From contig SXOO01000053.1 in the NCBI GenBank assembly GCA_005776725.1, forward strand, positions 1-58,901: 58,901 nt of DNA. The letters are read 5' to 3'. This document shows positions 23,101-30,787 of this stretch, one piece after another. Both the position numbers and the translations under genes were made by a program. The notes beneath the pieces are model-generated. The model saw only the letters and a list, made by a program, of their open reading frames with translations, ran no database searches and was not told where the DNA came from. Positions within the stretch are counted from its first letter, which is position 1, and each line of letters opens with the position of its first letter. This stretch comes from Pseudomonadota bacterium (lineage in GTDB: Bacteria > Myxococcota_A > UBA9042 > GCA-2863065).

Positions 23101-25998
23101 GCCAGAGACCGTGGGCTTGGGGTTCGGCGAGGGCCCCTTGGGACTAACCCCGGTAACCGCCGGTCGGGCCGGCGCCACGCCATCATGGACGTAGGTGCCA
23201 GTGAGCGCGCAGGGAGAGACGTTGCCCGCCGCGTCGGTGATTCGGCCGTAGACCGCCGTGCTCGCGTTCGCGGCCACAGCGGTGGTCAACGGGACGGGGA
23301 CCGTCGCGCCGGTGGCCGTCGCCGGGGCGGAGATCGCCTTCGTGCAGGCGGGGTCGGAGTAGAGCGCGACCGACGCCCCCGCCTCCGACGTGACCGTGGC
23401 CGTGGGCTTCAGCTGATTGCCAGGCGTCGAGGGGCTCCAGGACTTTACGGAGCCCGCCATGGGAGCGACGTCGTCGTGGAGCCAAGTGGTCGTCTTGGAG
23501 CAGTCCGACAGGTTGCCGGCGCTGTCGACGAGGCGTGCCGAGAGCGTGGTGGTGGCGTTCGGCGCCGGGGTCAGCGCGATGACGGCGGACTTGTCGCCGA
23601 TGACCGCGACGTGCGCCTCGCCCTCGCAGCCCGCTGCGGTGAAGAGCTCCGCGCGAGCCTTCGGCTCACCGGTCACCGTCACGGTGAGCGCCAGGACCTT
23701 CGAGGGTGACGGAGACGTCGTGAGCGTGGGCGCCGCGGGCGGCTTGGAGTCTTGCGTGTAGGTCCGCGGGGCGGAGCACCCGGACGTGTTGCCGGCGGCG
23801 TCGTGCGACTGGGCAGACACCGAGACGGTCGCACTCGCTGGCATCGGAGACGGGAGCGCCAGGCTGACCGCGTCCTCGCCCGGCGGCAGCACGCCGTGCG
23901 AGGGGATGCCGCTGCAGTCCGCGGACGCGAAGAGCGACACGCCGGCTGCCTGGGGCGCCGTGACGGTGAACGCCGGAGCGCTGCTCTTACCCACCAGCGG
24001 GGGAACCGCGCCGTCGAGGGTGGGCGCGGGCGGCGCCTTGTCGTCGTGGATGTAGCTCACGGGGGCGGAGCAGTCGGACACGTTCCCGGCGGCGTCCACG
24101 GCCTCCGCGGTCCACCACGTCTCGGCGTTGGGTGACGCGGCCGCCGCAAACGCGGCCGCTCCGGCACCGGCAACGACGCCGTTGGCGATCTCGACGTCGC
24201 AGGCGAGCCCCACGAAGAGTCGCACGGTAGCGCCCGCCTCAGCGGCAGCAGAGAGGGTCACGGCGGTGCCAGCGCCTGGCGAAGCCAGGGTGACGACCGT
24301 CAGGACAGGGGCGGTCGGCGCGACGGTGTCAACACCACCAGGTGGATCGGTCGGGTCAACCGGCGGGTCCGTCGGGTCAACCGGCGGGTCCGTCGGGTCA
24401 ACCGGCGGGTCCGTCGGGTCAACCGGCGGGTCCGTCGGGTCAACCGGCGGGTCCGTCGGGTCGACCGGCGGATCGGTCGGGTCGACCGGCGGGTCCGTCG
24501 GGTCAACCGGCGGATCGGTCGGGTCAACCGGTGGGTCGGTCGGGTCGACCGGCGGGTCGGTCGGGTCAACCGGTGGGTCGGTCGGGTGCCCGAGCTGCAC
24601 GGCCTCGCTGCAGGCCGACAGGTTCCCCGCCGCGTCGCGGGTCTGAGCGGCCACCACGATCGCCCCGGGGGCATCGACGACGCCGGAGAACGCACCAGCT
24701 GCACCAGCATCCAGCGCCGCCACGGGGACGCCTTCGCAGTAGGCGTCCGCGAACACCAGCACCACGCTGTCCGGCTCGCCCTCCCCCGACACCTCGACCT
24801 GAGCAGGCTCCACCGGCTTCGCAAACAGCGCTGGGGCGTGCGGGACGGTGCTGTCCTCCACATACGGGAACCCGGTCTTGGAGCACGCGGACGGTGCGGC
24901 GTCGGGCAGCACGGCGTCCGCATGAATGAACGACCCGCTGTCGTCGGTCACAGGCACCGCGACCAGGAAGTGGCCGTGGTCGTTGGCGACCACGAATGTC
25001 ACGGGCGGCGTGGCGCAGCTCGGGTCGAGGTAGAAGCGAACGAAGGCGCGCGGGGACGCCGTGCCAAGGACCAGCGGGGCGTTGTCGTTGGCGGGAGACG
25101 CGGGGGTGATCGCGAGTAACACCGGCGCAGGTGCGACGGGGCACTGGTGGGCGTCGTCGTCCGGGAGGAGGGGCTCACCGTCTTCGCCGTCAGAGATCCC
25201 GTCGTCGTCGTCGTCGGGGTCTACGCAGTCGGCCGCACCGTCTACGTCCGTGTCGGCATATCCCTCGTCGATCTGCCCGTCACAGCTGTTGTCGAGACCG
25301 TCGCACACCTCAACCGCAACGCACTCCGAGAGACCCTTCGGGGTGCACGCCCGCCTTCCGACGCATGCCTTCTTGACCACGCACGCGCTGCTCGCGCCGA
25401 CGCTGGCCGCATAGCCGGTGCAGGCGCAGGCGCCTGACTTCGGGACGCACTGCCGCACCTTGACACCAGTCCCGCGCTCGGCAGCGTCGACGCAGCGGTA
25501 GCCCTCATCGCAGTCGCCGTGGTTCTCGCAAGGGGCTCCACAGAAGCCGCCGACCCCGTCCGGGTGCGCGACGCACCGCGCCCCCGCGTCGCCCACGCCT
25601 CCTTGCTGACACTGCGAGGAGGAGTCGCAGGGAGCGCAAAGTGACACCGCGTCCTCGAGGCAGACGTAGGCGGCGTCGTCCCCATTGCCGGCGAAGAGCC
25701 GGCACGACCACCCGTCGGGGCACGAGTCGATGCACGCCTCCGAGCAGACGCTCCCGCCTGAGCGCGTAGGGACGCAATACCCGGAGTCGCAGTCGTCATT
25801 CGTCACGCACGGCGTCTCAAACGACGTCGTCTGCGGCTTGACGCCGAGGGCGTCCTCGGTGGGCGCGGGCTTTGCCACCGGGGCGTCGCAGTCCGAGCAC
25901 TGGCTCGCGTCCGCGGCTTCGGTCTCGTCGTCGTAGTCACAGCCGGCGAGCAATCCCAACACCAAGATCCGCTGAGTCAACGCCCCGTGCCTGTGCAT
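20179..25998 (-). CDS. Giant lipoprotein: Cys-rich head, Ig-like repeats, PVDPTDP linker, FN3, RCC1 propellers
   Basis: A 1939-aa surface protein. The signal ends in LLAGC (Cys20). Residues about 50-230 are Cys-rich EGF-like or Dickkopf-like modules (CVTNDDCDSGYC); 230-283 is a MopE/TSP3-type Ca site (CDGLDNSCDGQIDEGY). One Ig-like unit follows, then a Pro/Asp linker of 7-residue repeats (about 469-552). Next come further bacterial Ig-like units, each ending in D-x-AGN-x-S-x-C; seven such endings are visible in all. An FN3-like domain covers about 1146-1236. The last 670 residues have 13 clear RCC1/ALC1-type repeats (GxxHxCAxxxDGxVxCWGxNxxGQLG) plus one degenerate, enough for two seven-bladed propellers. 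ATG 25998 follows AGGAAGGGG. An adhesin or other interaction protein is likely (inference). Confidence 0.88.
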   Translation of the reverse strand: MHRHGALTQRILVLGLLAGCDYDDETEAADASQCSDCDAPVAKPAPTEDALGVKPQTTSFETPCVTNDDCDSGYCVPTRSGGSVCSEACIDSCPDGWSCRLFAGNGDDAAYVCLEDAVSLCAPCDSSSQCQQGGVGDAGARCVAHPDGVGGFCGAPCENHGDCDEGYRCVDAAERGTGVKVRQCVPKSGACACTGYAASVGASSACVVKKACVGRRACTPKGLSECVAVEVCDGLDNSCDGQIDEGYADTDVDGAADCVDPDDDDDGISDGEDGEPLLPDDDAHQCPVAPAPVLLAITPASPANDNAPLVLGTASPRAFVRFYLDPSCATPPVTFVVANDHGHFLVAVPVTDDSGSFIHADAVLPDAAPSACSKTGFPYVEDSTVPHAPALFAKPVEPAQVEVSGEGEPDSVVLVFADAYCEGVPVAALDAGAAGAFSGVVDAPGAIVVAAQTRDAAGNLSACSEAVQLGHPTDPPVDPTDPPVDPTDPPVDPTDPPVDPTDPPVDPTDPPVDPTDPPVDPTDPPVDPTDPPVDPTDPPVDPTDPPVDPTDPPGGVDTVAPTAPVLTVVTLASPGAGTAVTLSAAAEAGATVRLFVGLACDVEIANGVVAGAGAAAFAAAASPNAETWWTAEAVDAAGNVSDCSAPVSYIHDDKAPPAPTLDGAVPPLVGKSSAPAFTVTAPQAAGVSLFASADCSGIPSHGVLPPGEDAVSLALPSPMPASATVSVSAQSHDAAGNTSGCSAPRTYTQDSKPPAAPTLTTSPSPSKVLALTVTVTGEPKARAELFTAAGCEGEAHVAVIGDKSAVIALTPAPNATTTLSARLVDSAGNLSDCSKTTTWLHDDVAPMAGSVKSWSPSTPGNQLKPTATVTSEAGASVALYSDPACTKAISAPATATGATVPVPLTTAVAANASTAVYGRITDAAGNVSPCALTGTYVHDGVAPARPAVTGVSPKGPSPNPKPTVSGTADAGAEVRIYTVSTCTGLANGAVVAMPDGTFAVPLTIGVPSNQKTRLYASAVDEAGNVSPCSTTFVEYAHDADPPSPPTLSGTAPASPSATSTTPVVSGKVESGVTEVVIYKGSDCDAVAAVVAPTGGNFAVQLTVAPNSRTDITAKARDAAGNESACKKPGLVYVHDNVPPAFGPDYAGPGVSQSDATSIKVTWPAAFDAATLVNNLVYEVCVSDTCGAVCTPWVPKTTSLAGKLSTTVTGLLPNRRYTVIVRPRDQAGNLDSNTKSSSIQLPGDAVALRATGGGAATCWAGSTGRFVCFGGAAAIGPSPVEVAVGPTHACAVNPDGTVTCAGENTSGQLGTGTFAPSVEPGPVLLAPSGALKNVRSIVSGAAHTCALTNAGRVVCWGYNEHGAVGLPASAAVTRATEVAAMGHPLQGVVELASGSEHTCARLGDGTAQCWGFNWAGQLGRDGGEVEPAPARVDTAPGVGFVGLALGTDHSCGLGTDGTVWCWGFNGVGQLGKPGVLLSSTPQAVLTEARHVVAGGSHTCAASASGTVSCWGNNETGQLGIDSPALMALSPTAVPTLTGVMELAAGISHTCARTAAGRLWCWGANGSGQLGDGSNVTRKKPTLAALPGGQATQVALESGDSHSCVLQSDGTVRCWGRNEVGAAGGPPAAVRSANLVDVPLTGAISAGGSNGCALGADGQVRCWGANDQGQLGGASPPVAGTPVSVVLPQRVRSLSVGGAHTCAVLVDGTVSCWGAGGRGQLGRPGGSAPAPVEGLTGVLSVASGRDHTCVLKAGEDDGVWCWGSNDQGQLGVPAGDDRPTPVAATGAGAGPFAALEAGDAVTWALRTDGVVLAFGAGDDGLLGDGTGVSSATAVGVQGITGVARRLGGGPTHGCALVSSGGLRCWGVGSTGALGNGQLVDQGTSVAVSGVLNAFDVDAGVGSTCALRQGQGAWCWGDNAGGALGIGEKPVYSVPQQVQCLP
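24342..24590. repeat. 21-bp tandem repeat (about 12 units) encoding PPVDPTD
   Basis: Eleven units with the core gggtc(a/g)accgg at exact 21-bp spacing from 24353 to 24563, plus partial ends. Units differ only at single synonymous positions, suggesting recent expansion or conversion. They encode a Pro/Asp-rich rigid linker in the giant lipoprotein. Confidence 0.92.
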
Positions 25999-26228
25999 GG
26001 ACACCCCTTCCTGGCCCGCTCGGGGGACAGCTACATCACGGTGTAACGAGACGATCGCACACGGGCTTAACGGAAACTCGGGGCTGACTTGGTGTCCGCC
26101 TCGACGGCGCCGATGGACCGATCGGAGGTCGCGTCGAGACGGCGTAGGCAGCGGCACCGGCTCATTTTGCTCGGCACCTCGCAACGAATTGACACTGCAT
26201 GCCACGGGTTCTAGCCTGCATACCTCCT
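25999..26228. promoter_or_regulatory. Divergent intergenic region between giant lipoprotein and hrcA
   Basis: A 230-bp spacer that should hold promoters in both directions. The plus-strand promoter is given separately. No CIRCE inverted repeat (TTAGCACTC-N9-GAGTGCTAA) is visible. Confidence 0.5.
26189..26217 (+). promoter_or_regulatory. Sigma-70-type promoter upstream of hrcA
   Basis: A perfect -35 TTGACA (26189-26194), a 17-bp spacer and TAGCCT (26212-26217). Transcription would begin about 26224, a few bases before ATG 26229, so the hrcA message may be nearly leaderless; no Shine-Dalgarno is seen before that ATG. Confidence 0.55.
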
Positions 26229-27296
26229 ATGCGCACGACCGTCCTGCCTCCCGATCGTGTCATGGATGGGCGACCTCGTGAGGTGATGACCGCGACGGTC
26301 GAGACGTACATCGCGTCCGCGGAGCCTGTCGCGTCATCAGTTCTGGCCGGCCCCCTTCGGCTCAGCTCGGCGCTGGTTCGAAGCGTCATGGCCGGCCTCG
26401 AGTCGCAGGGACTGCTCCATCAGCCGCACACCTCGGCTGGGCGGGTACCCACGGACGCTGGTTATCGCGTGTACGTCGATCAGCTGCTCGACGCGCCCCA
26501 GGCACCGCAACGCCGGTTCGACTGGACCACGCCCGATCGCGAGGACGCGCGAACGCTGATGCAGGCGTGCATCCTTGCGCTCAGCACGGCCACAGGGCTC
26601 CTGGCCTTCGCGGTGAGCGCCGCTCGCGAGGACGAGCTTCACCACCACCTCGAGCTCGTGCGGGCAGGCCCGCGAACGGTGATCGCGATCTTCATCGGCT
26701 CCTCCGGCTCGGTGAGGCGAGGCGTGGCCGAGCTCGACTTCGAGCCCTCCGAGTCGTCGCTGGAGCAGCTTCGGAACGTGCTGAACGAGAAGTTCCGCGG
26801 GCGCAGTCTCGCGAGTATCCGCGACACGCTGCAGGCAGACCGGGCCCGGGAGGCCTCGCCGGCGCCGCTCACCGGCGACGCCGAGCTGGAGGCCACGGCC
26901 CGCAGCCTCTCGGAGGCCCTGCTGCCGCCCCTCGCGGAGCTCGACGTGGCCGTCATGGGCCACCACCACCTACTGGCAAAACCGGAGTTCCGCGAAGGGG
27001 CCATGGCCGCGCGGGTCCTCGAGGACCTCGATCAACGCGACACGTGGCTCGGCCTCGTCGACGCGGTGCGCCAGGCGCCCGAGCTGCGCCTCGACCCCGA
27101 TGTCCGGATTCTCATCGGACACGAGAACCCACGGGACGCCCTCGCGGGCTGCGCCGTCGTCGTGACGCAGCTCCCCTGGACGCGCCAACGACGGGGCAGC
27201 CTCGGCGTGATCGGTCCCACTCGGATCGCATACCGAGCGGTCATTGGAGCACTGGCCGCCGTTCGCGCCGGAGTTGTAGCGCGATGCGCGGCTTGA
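26229..27296 (+). CDS. hrcA: Heat-inducible transcription repressor HrcA
   Basis: A 355-aa protein. The N-terminal winged-helix has the HrcA pattern: PREVMTATVETYIASAEPVASSVL, then LVRSVMAGLESQGLLHQPHTSAGRVPTDAGYRVYVDQL, the latter being diagnostic. The middle and C-terminal parts hold the GAF-like dimerisation region (VIAIFIGSSGSVRRGV) and end with GVIGPTRIAYRAVIGALAAV, typical of the family. HrcA binds CIRCE operators and silences chaperone genes until heat titrates GroEL. No CIRCE is visible near this gene. Start 26229 gives the best N-terminus; ATG 26199 and ATG 26262 are alternatives. grpE follows 88 bp downstream. Confidence 0.92.
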   Translation: MRTTVLPPDRVMDGRPREVMTATVETYIASAEPVASSVLAGPLRLSSALVRSVMAGLESQGLLHQPHTSAGRVPTDAGYRVYVDQLLDAPQAPQRRFDWTTPDREDARTLMQACILALSTATGLLAFAVSAAREDELHHHLELVRAGPRTVIAIFIGSSGSVRRGVAELDFEPSESSLEQLRNVLNEKFRGRSLASIRDTLQADRAREASPAPLTGDAELEATARSLSEALLPPLAELDVAVMGHHHLLAKPEFREGAMAARVLEDLDQRDTWLGLVDAVRQAPELRLDPDVRILIGHENPRDALAGCAVVVTQLPWTRQRRGSLGVIGPTRIAYRAVIGALAAVRAGVVARCAA

Positions 27297-27384
27297 ACCC
27301 CCTACCGGAAGGCCACCGCAGCCACGGGGCGACCCGGGCTTCGCGCGCCGCTCCATAGGGTTCGACGTTTATTCGGAGGATGCA

Positions 27385-28437
27385 ATGACCACCACAGGCG
27401 GGACCAAGCCATCGTTCACCGGCGCCGCGCTCCAATCGGAGTTCGACTCCCTGCTGCAGGAGCTCGAGGGGATCGATCTGAGCCCAGCGACGCCCGGTGA
27501 TCGCCCAGGCGCCGCGCCAGCGGCCTCCAGCGAAGGCCCAGGGCGAGCCGGACGCCAGTCCAGCCAGAAGACGACGGGAGACTCGCTCGAGTTCGACATG
27601 GACGATCTGGCCGAGCTGGCCGACGCGCTGCGCCCGCCGGAGCCGCCCCCTCGGCCCGCGGAGCCCCCAGCTAGGGAGCCACCACCCGCCCCACCGCGAT
27701 CGCCGCTGCCGGCAGACCCCCGCACGTTCGGCATGCGCCCCCCGGAGCCCAAGCCCCCTGCTGTGGGTGGGGCGGACCCGCGCCGCGTCGCAGCGCTTGA
27801 GCAGGAGGTCGAGGCGTGGCGCTCGAAGGCCGTGCGCGCCGCGAGCGAGCTCGATGGAGCGCGCAAGCGCCTGGCTAAGGAGAAGCAGGACGCCCTTCAG
27901 TTTGCGAACGAGGCGCTGGTTCGCGATCTGCTGCCCGCGATGGACTCGCTGTACCTGGCCACGACTCACGCACGCCCCGAGGGCTTCGATGAGCTGCTCG
28001 CCGGGGTATCCATGACCCAGACGCTGCTCCTTCAGGTGCTCGCGCGGCACGGCGTGGAGGCGTTCGACCCGATGGGTCAACCGTTCGACCCACGACTGCA
28101 CCAGGCGCTCTCGCGCGTGACGGCACCCGATAGTCCCCCGGGTACGGTTCTGTCCACGGGGCAGCGCGGCTTCACGCTGCAGGGCCGCCTGCTCCGACCG
28201 GCGCTCGTCACAGTGGCAGGCGCACCTGCGGAGCCTACTCCGGAACCCGAGGAGCCCGCGCCCGTCGCCTTCGAGACGGCACGGCGCCGCTCGGTGCCCA
28301 CGAACGATCTGGGCGGCCGTGTGGGTTCAGACGAGGCCCGGGAACGCCCGATGGCCGTGGAGCCAACTCCGGCGTCCGAACCCAATCCCTTCGCCAGCGT
28401 GGATTTCTCGGCCCTGCTCGAAGAAACGGTGCGATGA
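27385..28437 (+). CDS. grpE: GrpE nucleotide exchange factor with long N- and C-terminal extensions
   Basis: A 350-aa protein, against about 190 for usual GrpE. The GrpE core is about residues 131-275: a long helix (VAALEQEVEAWRSKAV through RKRLAKEK), NEALVRDLLPAMDSL, and the beta domain with FDPRLHQALSRV and TVLSTGQRGFTLQGRLLRPA. GrpE releases ADP from DnaK. The first 130 residues are low-complexity, Pro/Ala-rich and acidic (PPEPPPRPAEPP-like), and the last 75 are also disordered, ending VDFSALLEETVR. GGAGG lies 6 nt before ATG 27385. No dnaK or dnaJ is adjacent; instead a pseudokinase gene follows, 37 bp on. The extensions may recruit partners (inference). Confidence 0.9.
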   Translation: MTTTGGTKPSFTGAALQSEFDSLLQELEGIDLSPATPGDRPGAAPAASSEGPGRAGRQSSQKTTGDSLEFDMDDLAELADALRPPEPPPRPAEPPAREPPPAPPRSPLPADPRTFGMRPPEPKPPAVGGADPRRVAALEQEVEAWRSKAVRAASELDGARKRLAKEKQDALQFANEALVRDLLPAMDSLYLATTHARPEGFDELLAGVSMTQTLLLQVLARHGVEAFDPMGQPFDPRLHQALSRVTAPDSPPGTVLSTGQRGFTLQGRLLRPALVTVAGAPAEPTPEPEEPAPVAFETARRRSVPTNDLGGRVGSDEARERPMAVEPTPASEPNPFASVDFSALLEETVR

Positions 28438-28474
28438 GCCCAAGGGGCGGTGACCGGTTGGCGGGAGTGCAACC

Positions 28475-30784
28475 GTGAGTCGGCTGGGCGCCTACGACCT
28501 CATCGAGACGCTTGGCTCGGGGCCGCACGGCCCTTCGTACCTCGGCGTAGATCCCTCCCAGGGACGCTCCCACACTCTGAAGCTGCTGTTGTCGCTGCGC
28601 GGCGTGGACGCCGACGCGCTCTCGAACGTGCTGGAGCCGCTCCAGGCGGTGCGGTCGCCGTATATCGCGCGCGTGATCACCGGAGGCTCGGTGGCCGGCG
28701 TACCGTTCGTGGCACGCGAGTACGTGGCTGGAGTCACGCTCGCTGAACTCCGGAGGGCTGGGAAGGGCCTCGACGCCGCCGCCGCTCTCGGGGTGCTGGA
28801 CGCCACGGCCCGGGCGCTGTCTGCGTTCCATGCAGCAGGCCTCGCGCACGGCAACGTCGCGCTCGGGAACCTCCTCGTGTCGCGGACGGGAGAGCTCCGC
28901 CTAGCCGACCCGGCGATCGCCACGCGGCCGGGCATCGACGGGCGGGGCGCGGCCCGAGGTCACGCGGCTTTCCTGGCGCCGGAGCGCCTCGACGGCCCCC
29001 CCACGTTCCCTGCCGATCTCTTCGCGCTGGGCGTGCTTGGGTATTGGCTCCTCTGCGATCGCTGGCCCTGGCCCGCGGCGGCCGAGGCAGCCACGCCAGA
29101 GGCGCTGAGCGAGGCCCTGACCTCCGTTTCGCTCGAGCGCCCGCCGCCGCTCCCGGAGGACACCCCTTCCGCGCTCAAGGCGTTCATCGGTGGCGCTCTC
29201 AACCCCACGCCAACGGCCCGCCCCACGGACCCGGCCGGCGCGCTAGCTGCAGCCGCCGCTGCGCTGGGCGTGGACCCCGAGGAGGCCCTCGCCAACGCCG
29301 TGGCGGGGCTCGGCGTGGCGTTCTTCTCCGCCAGCCGCAAGCCGCCCCCGGCTCAGCTTGCTTTGCCAGAGGTCGAGGCCGCTCCCGTCGTCCGAGTGCG
29401 CGCACCCAAGGTGCCCCTTCCCAGTGCCGCTGCACCCACCTCAGCGCCGCCGAAGCCGCACCAGACCTCGCTGGAGGCGCCGATGTTGGCGGTCCGGGCG
29501 ATGGACGAGGTGGCTCTCCAGTCGTCGATGCCACAGTGGGTCGGTTGGGTCTCCACCGTGGCGGCTATCGCGGCCGTCGGGGCCGGCCTCTGGTGGTGGA
29601 CGCGCACGACGACAGAGTCACCGGGCGCGGTGGCAGACCCGGGGGCTGCGGGGAGCGCTGCGTCGCCGTCTAGCGCGCTGGACGTGGCCCGGGAGGCCGC
29701 CCAGGGCGCGTCCGACGACGAGGCGCTCAGGACCGCGCTCTCGGCGGTGCAAGAGCTCCCCAGGTCGGGTGACGCGCACCTCCTCCTCGCGCGCGCCGAG
29801 CTGCGGAAGGGCCGCATCGACTCGGCGGCCCAGAGCGCAATGACCGCCGCTGAGCTCCTGCCGGACGTCGCCGAAGCCCAGCGCTTCTCGATGGAGCGGC
29901 TCCTCGCCGCCAACCGGGGAGCGGACGCGCTGCGGGTGGCCAACGCAGCCTGTGAACGCCACAGCTCGGATGCGCGGCTCCAGGCCCTGCGCGGGAGGGC
30001 GCTGTTGGCCGAGGGGCAGCTAGACGACGCCGCCGCTGCCATGGCGCTGTCCACGGACCTCGCGCCCGGCGAGCCCGAGACCCTCATGCTCCTAGGGGAG
30101 ACCGAGCTGCGCCGGTCTCGCTGGCAGTCGGCGCGGGACGCGTTCCGGCGTGCGATCGCGGCCGAGCCCAAGAGCGGACGCGCATATGCGGGCCTGGCCA
30201 GCGCCTTGGTCGGACTTGGGCGGGGAGGAGAGGCTCTGGAGACGCTGGCGCGCGGGCTGGAGCTCGCCACCGACCGTGACGCCGTGCGCTTCGCCGTGGG
30301 CTGGCTGCACCTCCGCGAAGGCAAGGACGCGGAGGCCCTGACGTATCTGCGACCCTACACGGCGGCGCACCCGGGAGACGCGCGCGGCGCCCTGGCGCTG
30401 GGGATCGCCGAGCTGCGAACGGGACGGTATGCCGACGCGGTGGCAGCGCTGGAGCGGAGCGTGACCACCGCCCCCGAGCAGCCGGAGGCCTGGTTCAACC
30501 TCGGTATGGCGCAGATCGGCCTCGGCCGCACGGACGCCGCGTTGACCAGCCTACATCGCGCTTCCGAGCAGCGGTTCGGCCTCTGGCAGGCGCACTGCGA
30601 ACGAGGGCGCCTGCTATACCGCCTCGGGCGACACGCTGACTCGTTGCCCGGCCTGCAGACAGCGCTCGAGCTCCAACCGGGTCTCGCGATCGCGGAGGGC
30701 CTGCTGGCGGCACCCAAGGGCTCGACGATGGGTGAGATGATCGCGGCGGCCCCCTGCGGCGCCACGGTGCTCTTCCCCGAGTAG
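28475..30784 (+). CDS. Membrane pseudokinase with TPR repeats
   Basis: A 769-aa protein. Residues 1-275 have the Ser/Thr-kinase fold: LGAYDLIETLGSG, the beta-3 Lys in HTLKLL (Lys36), APERL and ADLFALGVLGYWLL. The catalytic HRD is HGN (Asn127 replaces Asp), DFG is DPA (Asp145 kept), so phosphotransfer is unlikely. A Pro-rich linker leads to one TM helix (about 354-376), then about ten TPR-like helical pairs to the C-terminus, outside the cytoplasm by simple topology. GTG 28475 follows GGGAG. Third gene after hrcA and grpE on the same strand, apparently in one transcript. Probably a scaffold or sensor (inference). Confidence 0.85.
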   Translation: MSRLGAYDLIETLGSGPHGPSYLGVDPSQGRSHTLKLLLSLRGVDADALSNVLEPLQAVRSPYIARVITGGSVAGVPFVAREYVAGVTLAELRRAGKGLDAAAALGVLDATARALSAFHAAGLAHGNVALGNLLVSRTGELRLADPAIATRPGIDGRGAARGHAAFLAPERLDGPPTFPADLFALGVLGYWLLCDRWPWPAAAEAATPEALSEALTSVSLERPPPLPEDTPSALKAFIGGALNPTPTARPTDPAGALAAAAAALGVDPEEALANAVAGLGVAFFSASRKPPPAQLALPEVEAAPVVRVRAPKVPLPSAAAPTSAPPKPHQTSLEAPMLAVRAMDEVALQSSMPQWVGWVSTVAAIAAVGAGLWWWTRTTTESPGAVADPGAAGSAASPSSALDVAREAAQGASDDEALRTALSAVQELPRSGDAHLLLARAELRKGRIDSAAQSAMTAAELLPDVAEAQRFSMERLLAANRGADALRVANAACERHSSDARLQALRGRALLAEGQLDDAAAAMALSTDLAPGEPETLMLLGETELRRSRWQSARDAFRRAIAAEPKSGRAYAGLASALVGLGRGGEALETLARGLELATDRDAVRFAVGWLHLREGKDAEALTYLRPYTAAHPGDARGALALGIAELRTGRYADAVAALERSVTTAPEQPEAWFNLGMAQIGLGRTDAALTSLHRASEQRFGLWQAHCERGRLLYRLGRHADSLPGLQTALELQPGLAIAEGLLAAPKGSTMGEMIAAAPCGATVLFPE

Positions 30785-30787
30785 GCC

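Noticed and set aside
24342..24590. Possible CRISPR-like array
   Set aside because: Units are contiguous 21-mers with no spacers, in frame inside a gene; it is a coding tandem repeat.
26150..26228. CIRCE operator before hrcA
   Set aside because: No TTAGCACTC/GAGTGCTAA-like inverted repeat with a 9-bp spacer is present.
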